A stretch of DNA of 9,396 bases from JABEVB01 sp049965775 (GCA_049965775.1 JBMFVX010000119.1:1-9396), one strand, 5' to 3'; shown: positions 1-7,094, counted from the first letter of the stretch. Program-made: numbers and translations. The notes: generated from the letters alone by a model not told the origin.

Positions 1-58
1 AAGACAAGTCGCCCCGCCGGCGATAGAGGCGAGCACTTTCCATCCCTTCCTTTTGGTT

Positions 59-71
59 GCGGCGGAGCCGC
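59..71. repeat. Small GC-rich inverted repeat
   Basis: GCGGC at 59-63 and GCCGC at 67-71 form a perfect 5-bp stem with a GGA loop. No T-run follows on either strand, so it is not called a terminator. Confidence 0.4.
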
Positions 72-83
72 GCTGGGCGCTCG

Positions 84-502
84 CATCTTGGCGGCCTTCA
101 ACAAAAAGCCAATGTTTTGCAACATTTGCAAAAACCGAACTTGGCGGTCTTCAGCAAAACCCCAATGTTTTGCCGTTTTTATCTTGGCGGCCTTCAAAAC
201 CGCGCAATATCCATGCGGGTTTGCTCACAGCTGCCGCACGCAAAAACACCCCTTTTTACCCCTCATTCACCCCCAAACCAGCCATTTCACATCAAAACCC
301 CAACATTTTGCCATTTTTATCTTGGCATCCTTCAAAACTGCGCAATATCCATGCATGTTTGCTCCCAGCCAAATTTTCAAAAAACACCGCTTTTGCTCCC
401 GCCCATACCACAACCTGGCGGCCTTCAAAAAAATCCCAATGCCTTGCTGCTTTTTACAAAACCTATCTTGGCATCCTTCAGCAATTCCTCCATGTTTTGC
501 AA
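84..502 (+). repeat. Degenerate direct-repeat block, six copies of a CTTGGCGGCCTTCA unit
   Basis: Six copies of a unit beginning CTTGGC(GG/AT)CCTTCA start near 87, 140, 183, 321, 414 (as CCTGGCGG) and 467. Several continue into CCCAATGTTTTGC or a close variant. Two longer gap-free duplications overlay this. Positions 153-231 match 291-369 with 10 mismatches in 79, and 87-173 match 414-500 with 21 mismatches in 87. Spacings are 53, 43, 138, 93 and 53 bp, so this is not a regular tandem array and not a CRISPR. The unit often holds complementary GCAAAA/TTTTGC arms; the best is GCAAAAC at 154-160 pairing with GTTTTGC at 167-173. Mismatches between copies fall in all three codon positions, which argues against a translated repeat. 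The origin is unknown; decayed REP/MITE-like sequence or an old local duplication are possible. Confidence 0.75.
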
Positions 503-560
503 CTTGTTAACCACACCACAAGCACCAAGCCCAATATCCAAGAACATTTCATCACCATCC

Positions 561-583
561 CCGTCGCGGCACAGCAGCGACGG
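561..583. repeat. Perfect 7-bp GC-rich hairpin upstream of the helicase
   Basis: CCGTCGC (561-567) and GCGACGG (577-583) are perfect inverted repeats around a 9-nt loop. No T-run follows on the plus strand, and on the minus strand the sequence after the stem is not T-rich, so an intrinsic terminator is unlikely. It could be a protein-binding site or a structured leader element for the helicase transcript. Confidence 0.5.
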
Positions 584-680
584 CGAACTGACGCGCGAGC
601 TGGCGCATTTCTTGTAAACAAAATAAGATGTTACAGATTGTCAAAGCATAGGCGACGTCGCTCGCATTGGCTAACCCCGC

Positions 681-698
681 GCGGCGCAGGGGCGCCGT
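681..698 (+). promoter_or_regulatory. GC hairpin in the presumed leader of the helicase gene
   Basis: CGGCGC (682-687) pairs with GCGCCG (692-697) around a 4-nt AGGG loop, and a G-T wobble at 681/698 can extend the stem. It ends about 23 nt before the proposed ATG at 722. In an mRNA this stem would sit just upstream of the ribosome-binding region. No strong Shine-Dalgarno sequence is visible there, so an effect on initiation is possible but is inference. Confidence 0.35.
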
Positions 699-721
699 TG
701 ACGCCAGCCCACTATTTGAGT

Positions 722-3445
722 ATGAACGCCTCCATGACTTTAGCCTTAAACGTAACGCCCGATGGCTCGCTTTTGCTTACCAATGCTCCAAGCGACGATG
801 CCATTTCGTCCGCGCCGGCAGTTAATGATCGCATCACCAAGGCATTTGCCGAGGGGCAGGCTGCCGGGCTGCTGCACCTTGCCGCCGGCGAACTGCAAAC
901 ACCGTTGCCGCCATCTCTTGAGTATTTCCGAGCATTGACCAAAGACTATCTCACGCGACTTTGCCACCGCCCCGATGAGGCCGCGTCGCAAGGTCACGAC
1001 CCCATTGAGCCGCCATCGCATGAAGAACTCGCCTTTCGTTGCATGCAGGCTCCGCCCATGCAAGGTCTTGAGTATCTCAATGCAGACGTCCTCGAACGCT
1101 GCTGGCGGCAGCTCGATGCTTTTGTACGCGCACAAATCGTCTCATGCCCGGGCGGAGTGACAGCGTATCTCAAAAATTTAAGCCCGCTCTGGCGGTTGGT
1201 TGGTCGCGTCACGTTTCACCTCGCTGAAAACAAGCGCGACACCCAAAACCCCTTTGCCTTCTTAGCCACCTACGTTACACACGTTACCGACCGAGCCACC
1301 CTCCGGCATCTACCCCTGAGCGAAGCGCTCAAACAATACGCCGATGCCCGGCAAAAACAGCAGCTTATTGCCCTTCTTACTCCCATCGAGCAGGCCGCTC
1401 AACGCAGTTCCCTGGTGCGCGAGCTTGTGCAATCAGGCGATATTTATCATCCGGTGACATGGCAGCCCGACAAGGCCTATCGCTTCCTTAAGGACATCCC
1501 CATTTTTGAAGACAGCGGCCTGGTTGTACGAGTTCCGAACTGGTGGCGTACCAGTCAACCGCCTCGCCCGGTGGTGAACGTACGCATCGGGAGCAACTTT
1601 CAAACTCAGATCACGTCCGACGCTTTGCTTGATTTTTCAGTAAATGTAACAATAGATGGCCAAACAATCACCGAAGAAGAAATCCGGGCGATTCTCGCGG
1701 CGTCCAACGGGCTTACGCTGCTACGCGGCAAATGGGTTGAAATAGACCGCGACAAACTCGCCCAAACCCTCGCCCTCTGGAAAAACGTTGAGCATACCCA
1801 CGGCCAAGAGGGGCTGTCGTTTTCGGAGGCCATGCGCCTTCTCGCCGGAGCCGGCATTCAAGGGGTCTCCGCCGCCGCAGCGGCCGAGGCCGCCCGCGAC
1901 TGGAGCGAAGTAACCGCGGGTGATGCGCTGGCCGCGCGACTCGCCGCACTGCGACAATCACAGGCAGAACTTGACTTAAAAGCGCCCGCGGGCTTAAACG
2001 CAACTCTGCGACCCTACCAGAAGATAGGTGTGCACTGGCTCACATTCATGGCTCAGCTTGGCCTGGGCGCGTGCCTCGCCGATGACATGGGCCTGGGAAA
2101 GACCATCCAAGTCCTTGGCTCATTGCTAAACCTTAAAGGCCATTCTCCCAGCGCCGCCACCGCAAGGCCCTCGCTGCTGGTTCTACCGGCGTCACTCATC
2201 GGCAACTGGAAAGAAGAATTGGCGAAATTTGCGCCATCTCTCCGGGCATTTGTCGCCCACCCTTCCGAACCGCGCTTCGCGGCCGATGGCGAATCTGCAC
2301 CGGCTGGCATTCAAAATGCCGACATTGTCATTACAACCTATGGAATGGCCGCCCGCCTTACGTGGATTGCCGCCCAACATTGGAATCTTGTCATACTTGA
2401 TGAAGCCCAAGCCATTAAAAACGCCGGCTCCAAGCAGTCGAAAAGCGTCAAGCAACTTAAGGCCGCGGCTCGTTTTGCGCTCACCGGTACGCCGGTCGAA
2501 AATCGTCTCTCCGACTTATGGTCCATTTTTGACTTTATTAATCCAGGCCTGCTGGGCAATGCCAAAGAGTTTGCCGCTTATGCCAAAAGGCTTTCGGAGT
2601 CGAATAGCGGCTATGCGCCGTTAAGATCGCTCGTGCAACCCTACATTCTCCGACGGCTCAAAACAGATAAGAGCATTATCGCAGACCTCCCCGAAAAGAC
2701 CGAAGTCGTCGCCTTCTGCAATTTAAGCAAACAGCAGATTGTGCTTTACCAGCAGGCGGTGCATGAATTGAGCCAGCAGCTTCAAACCCTGGCTGGCATA
2801 CAGCGACGGGGTGTGGTGCTCGCCTATTTGATGCGATTTAAGCAAATTTGCAATCATCCCGCCCATTTGCTTGGCAACGGCGACTACCATCCACACGAGA
2901 GCGGCAAGTTCGAGCGACTGCGCGAGCTATGCGAAGAAATCGCCGCCCGTCAGGAAAAACTTCTCGTTTTCTCACAATTTCGCGAATTGACCGCCCCGCT
3001 GGCGATGTTTTTGCAAACAATTTTTAAACGCGAAGGCCTCGCTCTGCATGGCTCGACGGCTGTTGCGGAAAGAAAATCGCTGGTACAACAATTTCAAGCC
3101 CCCGGCGGCCCGCCGTTTTTTGTTCTATCGCTCAAGGCTGGCGGCGTAGGTCTCAACCTTACCGCCGCATCACATGTCATTCACTTCGACCGCTGGTGGA
3201 ACCCGGCCGTCGAAAATCAGGCGACCGATCGAGCCTTCCGAATCGGCCAGAAAAAGAATGTTCTGGTGCACAAGTTTGTTTGCCGCGGCACACTTGAGGA
3301 AAAAATTGACGCCCTCATTGCCGAAAAAAGCCAGCTCTCGCATCAGTTGCTTCAAGGCGGCGCAGAGCCGATACTTACCGAGATGGACAACCAGTCGCTC
3401 TTGCAACTGGTCTCGCTGGATATTCATCGGGCCGGCGATCAATAG
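722..3445 (+). CDS. SNF2-family DNA-dependent ATPase/helicase with bacterial SNF2-associated domain
   Basis: This is a 907-residue SNF2 (superfamily 2) ATPase, expected to translocate on DNA and remodel protein-DNA complexes in the cytoplasm. An N-terminal region without a recognised fold (about 1-250) is followed by a segment like the bacterial SNF2-helicase-associated domain (DUF3670-type, about 250-375; VPNWW, then LLRGKWVEID). The ATPase core follows: motif I DDMGLGKT (454-461), Ia LPASLIGNW (from about 487), II DEAQ (560-563), III LTGTP (587-591), IV LLVFSQF (about 746-752), V LKAGGVGLNLT (from about 804) and VI QATDRAFRIGQ (833-843). All motifs are intact. I chose the ATG at 722 because homology-like sequence begins there; a second ATG at 734 is possible, and neither has a strong Shine-Dalgarno. 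The frame stays open far upstream, but through repeat DNA. The SWIM gene follows after 42 bp, a partnership known from other bacteria. The exact biological role is unknown. Confidence 0.93.
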   Translation: MNASMTLALNVTPDGSLLLTNAPSDDAISSAPAVNDRITKAFAEGQAAGLLHLAAGELQTPLPPSLEYFRALTKDYLTRLCHRPDEAASQGHDPIEPPSHEELAFRCMQAPPMQGLEYLNADVLERCWRQLDAFVRAQIVSCPGGVTAYLKNLSPLWRLVGRVTFHLAENKRDTQNPFAFLATYVTHVTDRATLRHLPLSEALKQYADARQKQQLIALLTPIEQAAQRSSLVRELVQSGDIYHPVTWQPDKAYRFLKDIPIFEDSGLVVRVPNWWRTSQPPRPVVNVRIGSNFQTQITSDALLDFSVNVTIDGQTITEEEIRAILAASNGLTLLRGKWVEIDRDKLAQTLALWKNVEHTHGQEGLSFSEAMRLLAGAGIQGVSAAAAAEAARDWSEVTAGDALAARLAALRQSQAELDLKAPAGLNATLRPYQKIGVHWLTFMAQLGLGACLADDMGLGKTIQVLGSLLNLKGHSPSAATARPSLLVLPASLIGNWKEELAKFAPSLRAFVAHPSEPRFAADGESAPAGIQNADIVITTYGMAARLTWIAAQHWNLVILDEAQAIKNAGSKQSKSVKQLKAAARFALTGTPVENRLSDLWSIFDFINPGLLGNAKEFAAYAKRLSESNSGYAPLRSLVQPYILRRLKTDKSIIADLPEKTEVVAFCNLSKQQIVLYQQAVHELSQQLQTLAGIQRRGVVLAYLMRFKQICNHPAHLLGNGDYHPHESGKFERLRELCEEIAARQEKLLVFSQFRELTAPLAMFLQTIFKREGLALHGSTAVAERKSLVQQFQAPGGPPFFVLSLKAGGVGLNLTAASHVIHFDRWWNPAVENQATDRAFRIGQKKNVLVHKFVCRGTLEEKIDALIAEKSQLSHQLLQGGAEPILTEMDNQSLLQLVSLDIHRAGDQ

Positions 3446-3487
3446 CCCCGCTCCGTGTACCGATGACCAGCAAAAGGATGCACTTTC

Positions 3488-4522
3488 ATGTGGTGGCAAT
3501 ACAAACCCTATGTATCCGTTGAGCAGCGCCGGAAAAATGCCCTCAAAGAGACCCAGCGACTGGGCAAAGCCGGGCGAAAGCTCAGTCCAATAGAGCTTGC
3601 AGGCAGCACCATTGCCACAACGTTTTGGGGCAAAGCCTGGTGCAAGCATCTCGAATCGTACAGCGACTATTCCAACCGACTCATGCGGGGACGCAGTTAT
3701 GTGCGCTGCGGCGCTGTTATAGACCTGGCAATTGAACCCGGCATGATCAAGGCGCTAGTGAAGGGTTCAAGTCTGTATGAAATTGAAATAAAAATCGCCA
3801 AACTTCATTCCGCCACATGGGACCACATTCGCGCAAACGTTGCCGGCGGCATAGGCAGCGTGATTGAACTCCTGCAGGGGCGGCTGTCTGACGCGGTCAT
3901 GGGCGTTGTAACTGATCGTGATAAGGGCATGTTTCCTTCACCCGATCAGATCACGATGAACTGTTCCTGCCCCGATTACGCAGGCCTGTGCAAGCACCTC
4001 GCGGCCGTGCTCTATGGCGTGGGCAATCGGCTTGATAGCAACCCATCTCTGCTGTTTACCTTGCGACAGGTGGATCATCTGGAACTCGTGCCGAGCGCCG
4101 AGAGCATCCAAGCCATGACTCAGGCCGGCGACCAAGCCCGCGCAACGATCGCCAAAGACCAACTTGCCGATGTGTTTGGCGTAGAGGTGGACGTGACCCC
4201 TGCGGCTACTGAGCTTCCAGCGTCAGAACCAACACCGCCCACCAAATACAAAGCCGCATCAAAAACATTTACCCGCCGCCCGCGTCAACCGGGGGCGACT
4301 ATTAAAAGCGGCAGTTCATCATCAGTGCACACGGGGCCATCACAAGCAAAGGCCAAGCCAACGCCAGCACCAAAGCCAACTTCTCTCGCAGAGCGCAAGG
4401 CTCGCACAATCGCAAAGCCTACCCTCAAGCGATCAAAGAAATCAAAATCCGGCACCACCACCGGAAATAGGAAAACCATAAGCGTCGCAACCCCTCGCTC
4501 GCGCAAGGGTCCAAAACCGTAA
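3488..4522 (+). CDS. SWIM zinc-finger protein, partner of the SNF2 helicase
   Basis: This 344-residue protein belongs to the bacterial SWIM zinc-finger family encoded beside SNF2 ATPases. The conserved body spans about 1-210 and includes FWGKAWCKHLESYSDY and LLQGRLSDAVM. The SWIM motif CxCx(n)CxH is complete: Cys159, Cys161, Cys168 and His170 (CSCPDYAGLCKH), expected to bind one zinc and to contact DNA or protein. From about residue 253 to the end the protein becomes a low-complexity tail rich in Lys, Arg, Pro, Ser and Thr, with 25 Lys/Arg and a single acidic residue in 92 positions, resembling a histone-H1 tail. AAGGA at 3474-3478, nine bases before the ATG, supports this start. It lies 42 bp behind the helicase gene with no terminator between, so the two are probably one transcript. 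SWIM domains were named from such SWI2/SNF2 associations. The role is most likely DNA or chromatin handling, but the target is unknown. Confidence 0.92.
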   Translation: MWWQYKPYVSVEQRRKNALKETQRLGKAGRKLSPIELAGSTIATTFWGKAWCKHLESYSDYSNRLMRGRSYVRCGAVIDLAIEPGMIKALVKGSSLYEIEIKIAKLHSATWDHIRANVAGGIGSVIELLQGRLSDAVMGVVTDRDKGMFPSPDQITMNCSCPDYAGLCKHLAAVLYGVGNRLDSNPSLLFTLRQVDHLELVPSAESIQAMTQAGDQARATIAKDQLADVFGVEVDVTPAATELPASEPTPPTKYKAASKTFTRRPRQPGATIKSGSSSSVHTGPSQAKAKPTPAPKPTSLAERKARTIAKPTLKRSKKSKSGTTTGNRKTISVATPRSRKGPKP

Positions 4523-4577
4523 CTTAGAAGCGCGGTGGAGGCGCAGGCGGCTAAGCGAGGCGGGTGGCGTGCCTTTG

Positions 4578-4606
4578 TTGGAGTATTTCCGCTTACCAGA
4601 TAAGAT
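4578..4606 (+). promoter_or_regulatory. Possible sigma-70-type promoter before the toroid/NPCBM gene pair
   Basis: TTGGAG (4578-4583) and TAAGAT (4601-4606) are separated by exactly 17 bases, in the 168-bp gap between the SWIM gene and the next operon. The -35 matches only three of six consensus bases and the -10 four of six. Position and spacing are right, but the match is modest. Confidence 0.3.
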
Positions 4607-4690
4607 TGGCGCTAACTGCAGAGCTGCGGCGGACGTAGCAAGCAGGTGTGGTGTGCCGCATACGGCCAAGGGGACTTACAAGAGTAGCGC

Positions 4691-5794
4691 GTGAGCATGA
4701 AAACTATATTTACGCCAAGGCGACTTCTTCGCGTGCTTGTGCGGCAGCCCCTGGCGCTTGGCATCGCCTGCCTGGCAACAGCGGCTCTTGGCGTGCCCGC
4801 CGCCTCGGCGGCACTTGCGGCTAAATCGTCCGGGCCTAGCGATGTTGTCTTCGGCCAACCCAGCCCACTTCGCCATGAACTAACGCCGGCCGTAAAGACC
4901 ATGATCGCCAAGGGTCTTAAATGGCTCGCCCGGCGACAAAATACCGATGGCTCGTTCTCGAATCCGCAAGCTCCGGTGGCCATTACCGCCCTTTCGGGCC
5001 TGGCCTTTGTTGCGGGGGGCAGCCTGCCCGGCCAGGGACCGTATGCCCACAATGTATCGCAGGCTCTGAAGTTTGTGTTAAGCCAATGCCAGCAATCAGG
5101 ACTCATTGCCGGGCCAAGCGAAGGCAACCCCATGTACAGCCACGGCTTTGCGACGCTGTTCCTGGCCGAAACCTATGGCGAGGCGCATCTGCCTTCGCTG
5201 CGACAAAAGCTGCAAAAAGCGGTGCGGCTCATTGTGCAGTGCCAAAACAATCAGGGCGGTTGGCGTTACCAGCCCGTGCCCATGGATGCCGACCTCTCGG
5301 TCACCATCTGTCAGGTCATGGCGCTGCGAGCCGCACGCGATGCGGGCATTGCGGTGCCGCGGCGCACCATCGAGCGGGCCATACGATTTGTGCGACGGCT
5401 GCAGAACCCCGATGGCGGTTTCAGTTATATGATCAATTCGCCGGGGTCGGCGTTTCCGCGGTCGGCGGCGGGCGTGGCGCTTTTGTTTTACGCCGGTGTT
5501 TATAAGGGGCACGCTATATCCGCCGGGGTGCATTACCTTATGAACTGCCTGCCCGGCAGCCCCAACAACTCGCAGGGCAACTTTTTTTATGGCAACTATT
5601 ATGGCACGCAGGCAATGTTTTTAGCCGGTGGACACTGGTGGGCGAGCTGGTGGCCCTCGCTGACCAAAACACTCATCAGCCGCCAAAATGACGATGGCAG
5701 CTGGCAGGGCGGCGCAGGGCGCTGCTATGGCACGGCCATGGCGCTTATCGCCCTGCAGATTCCATACCGCCTGCTGCCAATCTTACAGAAATGA
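4691..5794 (+). CDS. Exported alpha/alpha-toroid protein (prenyltransferase/squalene-oxidase repeat family)
   Basis: The 367-residue product starts with a signal peptide: basic MKTIFTPRRLLRVLVRQ, a hydrophobic core (about 21-36) and a likely cleavage after ASA at residue 40. The mature part is an alpha/alpha toroid of the terpenoid-cyclase/protein-prenyltransferase type, marked by four QW-like repeats: QNTDGSF (83), QNNQGGW (185), QNPDGGF (238) and QNDDGSW (332). The end, YGTAMALIALQIPYRLLPI, resembles planctomycete members of this family. At 199-205 it reads DADLSVT where class II cyclases carry DxDD, so triterpene cyclase chemistry is doubtful, and export is also unlike true cyclases. The start may be GTG 4691, six bases after AAGAG at 4680-4684, or in-frame ATG 4697. 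The stop is 17 bp before the next start, implying co-translation with the NPCBM protein. A role in extracellular polymer binding or envelope work is a guess. Confidence 0.85.
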   Translation: MSMKTIFTPRRLLRVLVRQPLALGIACLATAALGVPAASAALAAKSSGPSDVVFGQPSPLRHELTPAVKTMIAKGLKWLARRQNTDGSFSNPQAPVAITALSGLAFVAGGSLPGQGPYAHNVSQALKFVLSQCQQSGLIAGPSEGNPMYSHGFATLFLAETYGEAHLPSLRQKLQKAVRLIVQCQNNQGGWRYQPVPMDADLSVTICQVMALRAARDAGIAVPRRTIERAIRFVRRLQNPDGGFSYMINSPGSAFPRSAAGVALLFYAGVYKGHAISAGVHYLMNCLPGSPNNSQGNFFYGNYYGTQAMFLAGGHWWASWWPSLTKTLISRQNDDGSWQGGAGRCYGTAMALIALQIPYRLLPILQK

Positions 5795-5801
5795 TTCTGC
5801 C

Positions 5802-5806
5802 AGGAG
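5802..5806 (+). promoter_or_regulatory. Ribosome-binding site that fixes the NPCBM gene start
   Basis: AGGAG lies five bases before the ATG at 5812. It favours that start over the in-frame ATG at 5791, which overlaps the upstream stop codon as ATGA. Confidence 0.7.
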
Positions 5807-5811
5807 CGCCT

Positions 5812-7014
5812 ATGAATCGCAGCTGTCGGCGGCTTAACTATTTCATCATCGCCCTGCTTGGCCTGACAACGGCGCCGCTGGCACGGGCCGCATCATCCAC
5901 GAACTGGCAGGTTGTGACCGCGCACATAGCCCAAAACAAGACGCTGCAAACTTACCGGCATGCCGCCATCGCACAATGGAGCCTCGACGGCTCGCTTTCA
6001 GGCACGCGCGGCAACGGCGCGGGCATCAACGTGGCGAGCGACGAACTCGTAAGCCTGCGGCGCGTTGCGGCAACGCAATCACCTACGCTGGCGCAATGGC
6101 GGTTGTCGTTGCGCAACGGCGACAGCCTCGTTGGCACGCCGATTGCCATTGCGGCCGGGGCCATGACTCTGCAATCGCCGCTATTGGGAAAGCTGACATT
6201 TCCACTGGGCATTGTTGCAGGCTTACGGCGAGCTGGAAGCCAACCGCCGACCGCCTTCGCACACGACCACGACACGATTTATTTTATAAACGGCGATAAG
6301 CTGGATGGCCTTCTTGAAGGCCTTACCGCTACATCCGCCGAGTTTCACAGTGCTCTGGGCGAAAGCACGTTGCCGCTGGCCCGCATCGCCTGCATCACCC
6401 TCGGCGGCCTGCCGCCGGCGGCGCCAAAGCCAACCCTGACGGCTCAACTCGAACTGCGCGATGGCAGCCGCGTGACCGTTTCAGAGCTGACCATGAATGC
6501 GACCAGCGTACATGCATCCACGGCAGATCATCAATCATTGGTATGCAGCACGGGAGATGTGCTTTCAGTTCATGTGCTGGGCGGACGGCTTACATGGCTG
6601 GCAACGCTCCCATTTGCCAGCGAACAAAGCACGCTGTTCGGCATGAAGTGGCCGGTAGAAGTCAATCGCGCCGTCACAGGCCGGCCCATGCGGGTGGATG
6701 GTGTACGCTATCGGCATGGTTTGGGCGTACACGTGAATTGCCGGCTGACATTTACGCTTAACGGGCAATACACAACACTGCGACTGATTCCGGCGATGGA
6801 TGATTCTGCCACGCCGTGGGGGCAGGCGCACGTAAAAATCACTGCCGATGGCAAGGCGTTGTACGACCAGCCGCATGCCGCACCGGGCGAGGCTGCAGCG
6901 CCGGTTATATTGTCGGTGGCGGGAGTTAAAACGCTGGAGCTATCGGCAAGCGACGATGAACACGATGGCGTGCGCGGCCGGGTTGACTGGGCAGCCGCGG
7001 CGCTGCTTAAATAG
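5812..7014 (+). CDS. Exported NPCBM-domain protein with three internal GDxLxG-type repeats
   Basis: The 400-residue product has a signal peptide (RRLNYFIIALLGLTTAPLARA, split here as RRLNY then the hydrophobic stretch; likely cleavage after ARA at 26). Three beta-rich repeats follow: about 100-139 (LRNGDSLVGT ... GKLTFPLGIV), 158-198 (FINGDKLDGL ... GESTLPLARI) and a weaker third at 215-258 (LRDGSRVTVS). The C-terminal 120 residues (about 281-399) match NPCBM/NEW2, a carbohydrate-binding module: GVRYRHGLGVHV, then a beta-strand region, then DGKALYDQP and the terminal VDWAAAALL. No catalytic domain is seen, so it likely binds a polysaccharide or glycan outside the cytoplasm. An in-frame ATG at 5791 overlaps the upstream TGA, but AGGAG before 5812 and the signal peptide favour the later start. 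It is coupled to the toroid gene, and the pair may form one exported complex. Confidence 0.85.
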   Translation: MNRSCRRLNYFIIALLGLTTAPLARAASSTNWQVVTAHIAQNKTLQTYRHAAIAQWSLDGSLSGTRGNGAGINVASDELVSLRRVAATQSPTLAQWRLSLRNGDSLVGTPIAIAAGAMTLQSPLLGKLTFPLGIVAGLRRAGSQPPTAFAHDHDTIYFINGDKLDGLLEGLTATSAEFHSALGESTLPLARIACITLGGLPPAAPKPTLTAQLELRDGSRVTVSELTMNATSVHASTADHQSLVCSTGDVLSVHVLGGRLTWLATLPFASEQSTLFGMKWPVEVNRAVTGRPMRVDGVRYRHGLGVHVNCRLTFTLNGQYTTLRLIPAMDDSATPWGQAHVKITADGKALYDQPHAAPGEAAAPVILSVAGVKTLELSASDDEHDGVRGRVDWAAAALLK

Positions 7015-7018
7015 GCCA

Positions 7019-7041
7019 GCCGGGCACTGACTGCGGCCGGC
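7019..7041 (+). terminator. Weak hairpin after the toroid/NPCBM operon
   Basis: GCCGG (7019-7023) pairs with CCGGC (7037-7041); GC at 7024-7025 can also pair with GC at 7033-7034, leaving a two-base bulge and a 7-nt loop. Only GTTT follows, so as an intrinsic terminator it is weak. It starts five bases after the NPCBM stop codon. Confidence 0.25.
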
Positions 7042-7094
7042 GTTTCAGCAATCCTCATCTGCCATGTTTGCAGCCCCCCCATTTGGAAGGTTTC

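Larger units (their letters stand above)
27..721. other. Gene-free region of about 700 bp upstream of the SNF2 helicase
   Basis: I see no credible gene here. The helicase reading frame stays open upstream to about position 53, and the other two forward frames are also open across most of 57-510. The predicted peptides are low-complexity, do not resemble the family, and come from sequence with no stop triplets at all, so the openness is not evidence of coding. Contents in order: a small GC hairpin (59-71), a degenerate direct-repeat block (84-502), a 7-bp GC-rich hairpin (561-583), an AT-rich stretch (about 607-650) that could hold a promoter although I could not find a convincing -35/-10 pair, and another GC hairpin just before the helicase start (681-698). 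The first 26 bases may be the tail of a plus-strand gene ending at TAG 24-26, but too little is visible to call it. Confidence 0.6.

Noticed and set aside
1..26. Plus-strand gene tail ending DKSPRRR at TAG 24-26
   Set aside because: Too short to separate from chance; it competes with the minus-strand reading of the same bases.
1..36. Minus-strand gene starting at GTG 36, encoding MLASIAGGATCL
   Set aside because: An AGGAAGG-like site precedes it at suitable spacing, but only twelve codons are visible before the window edge.
84..502. CRISPR array
   Set aside because: Spacing is irregular (53, 43, 138, 93, 53 bp), repeats are degenerate, the intervals themselves are repeated, and no cas gene is present.
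57..617. Separate small repeat protein (186 residues) with LGGLQ-like repeats
   Set aside because: It is open only because the region lacks stops; repeat copies at 183 and 321 share a frame by chance of a 138-bp offset, and there is no ribosome-binding site or known fold.
53..721. N-terminal extension of the SNF2 helicase by about 223 residues
   Set aside because: It would be translated repeat DNA. All forward frames are open there, mismatches between repeat copies show no codon-position bias, and family-like sequence begins only near the ATG at 722.
4691..5794. Squalene-hopene cyclase or protein prenyltransferase enzyme
   Set aside because: It is exported, about half the length of a squalene-hopene cyclase, lacks DxDD, and no clear prenyltransferase zinc ligands are visible; only the toroid fold is supported.
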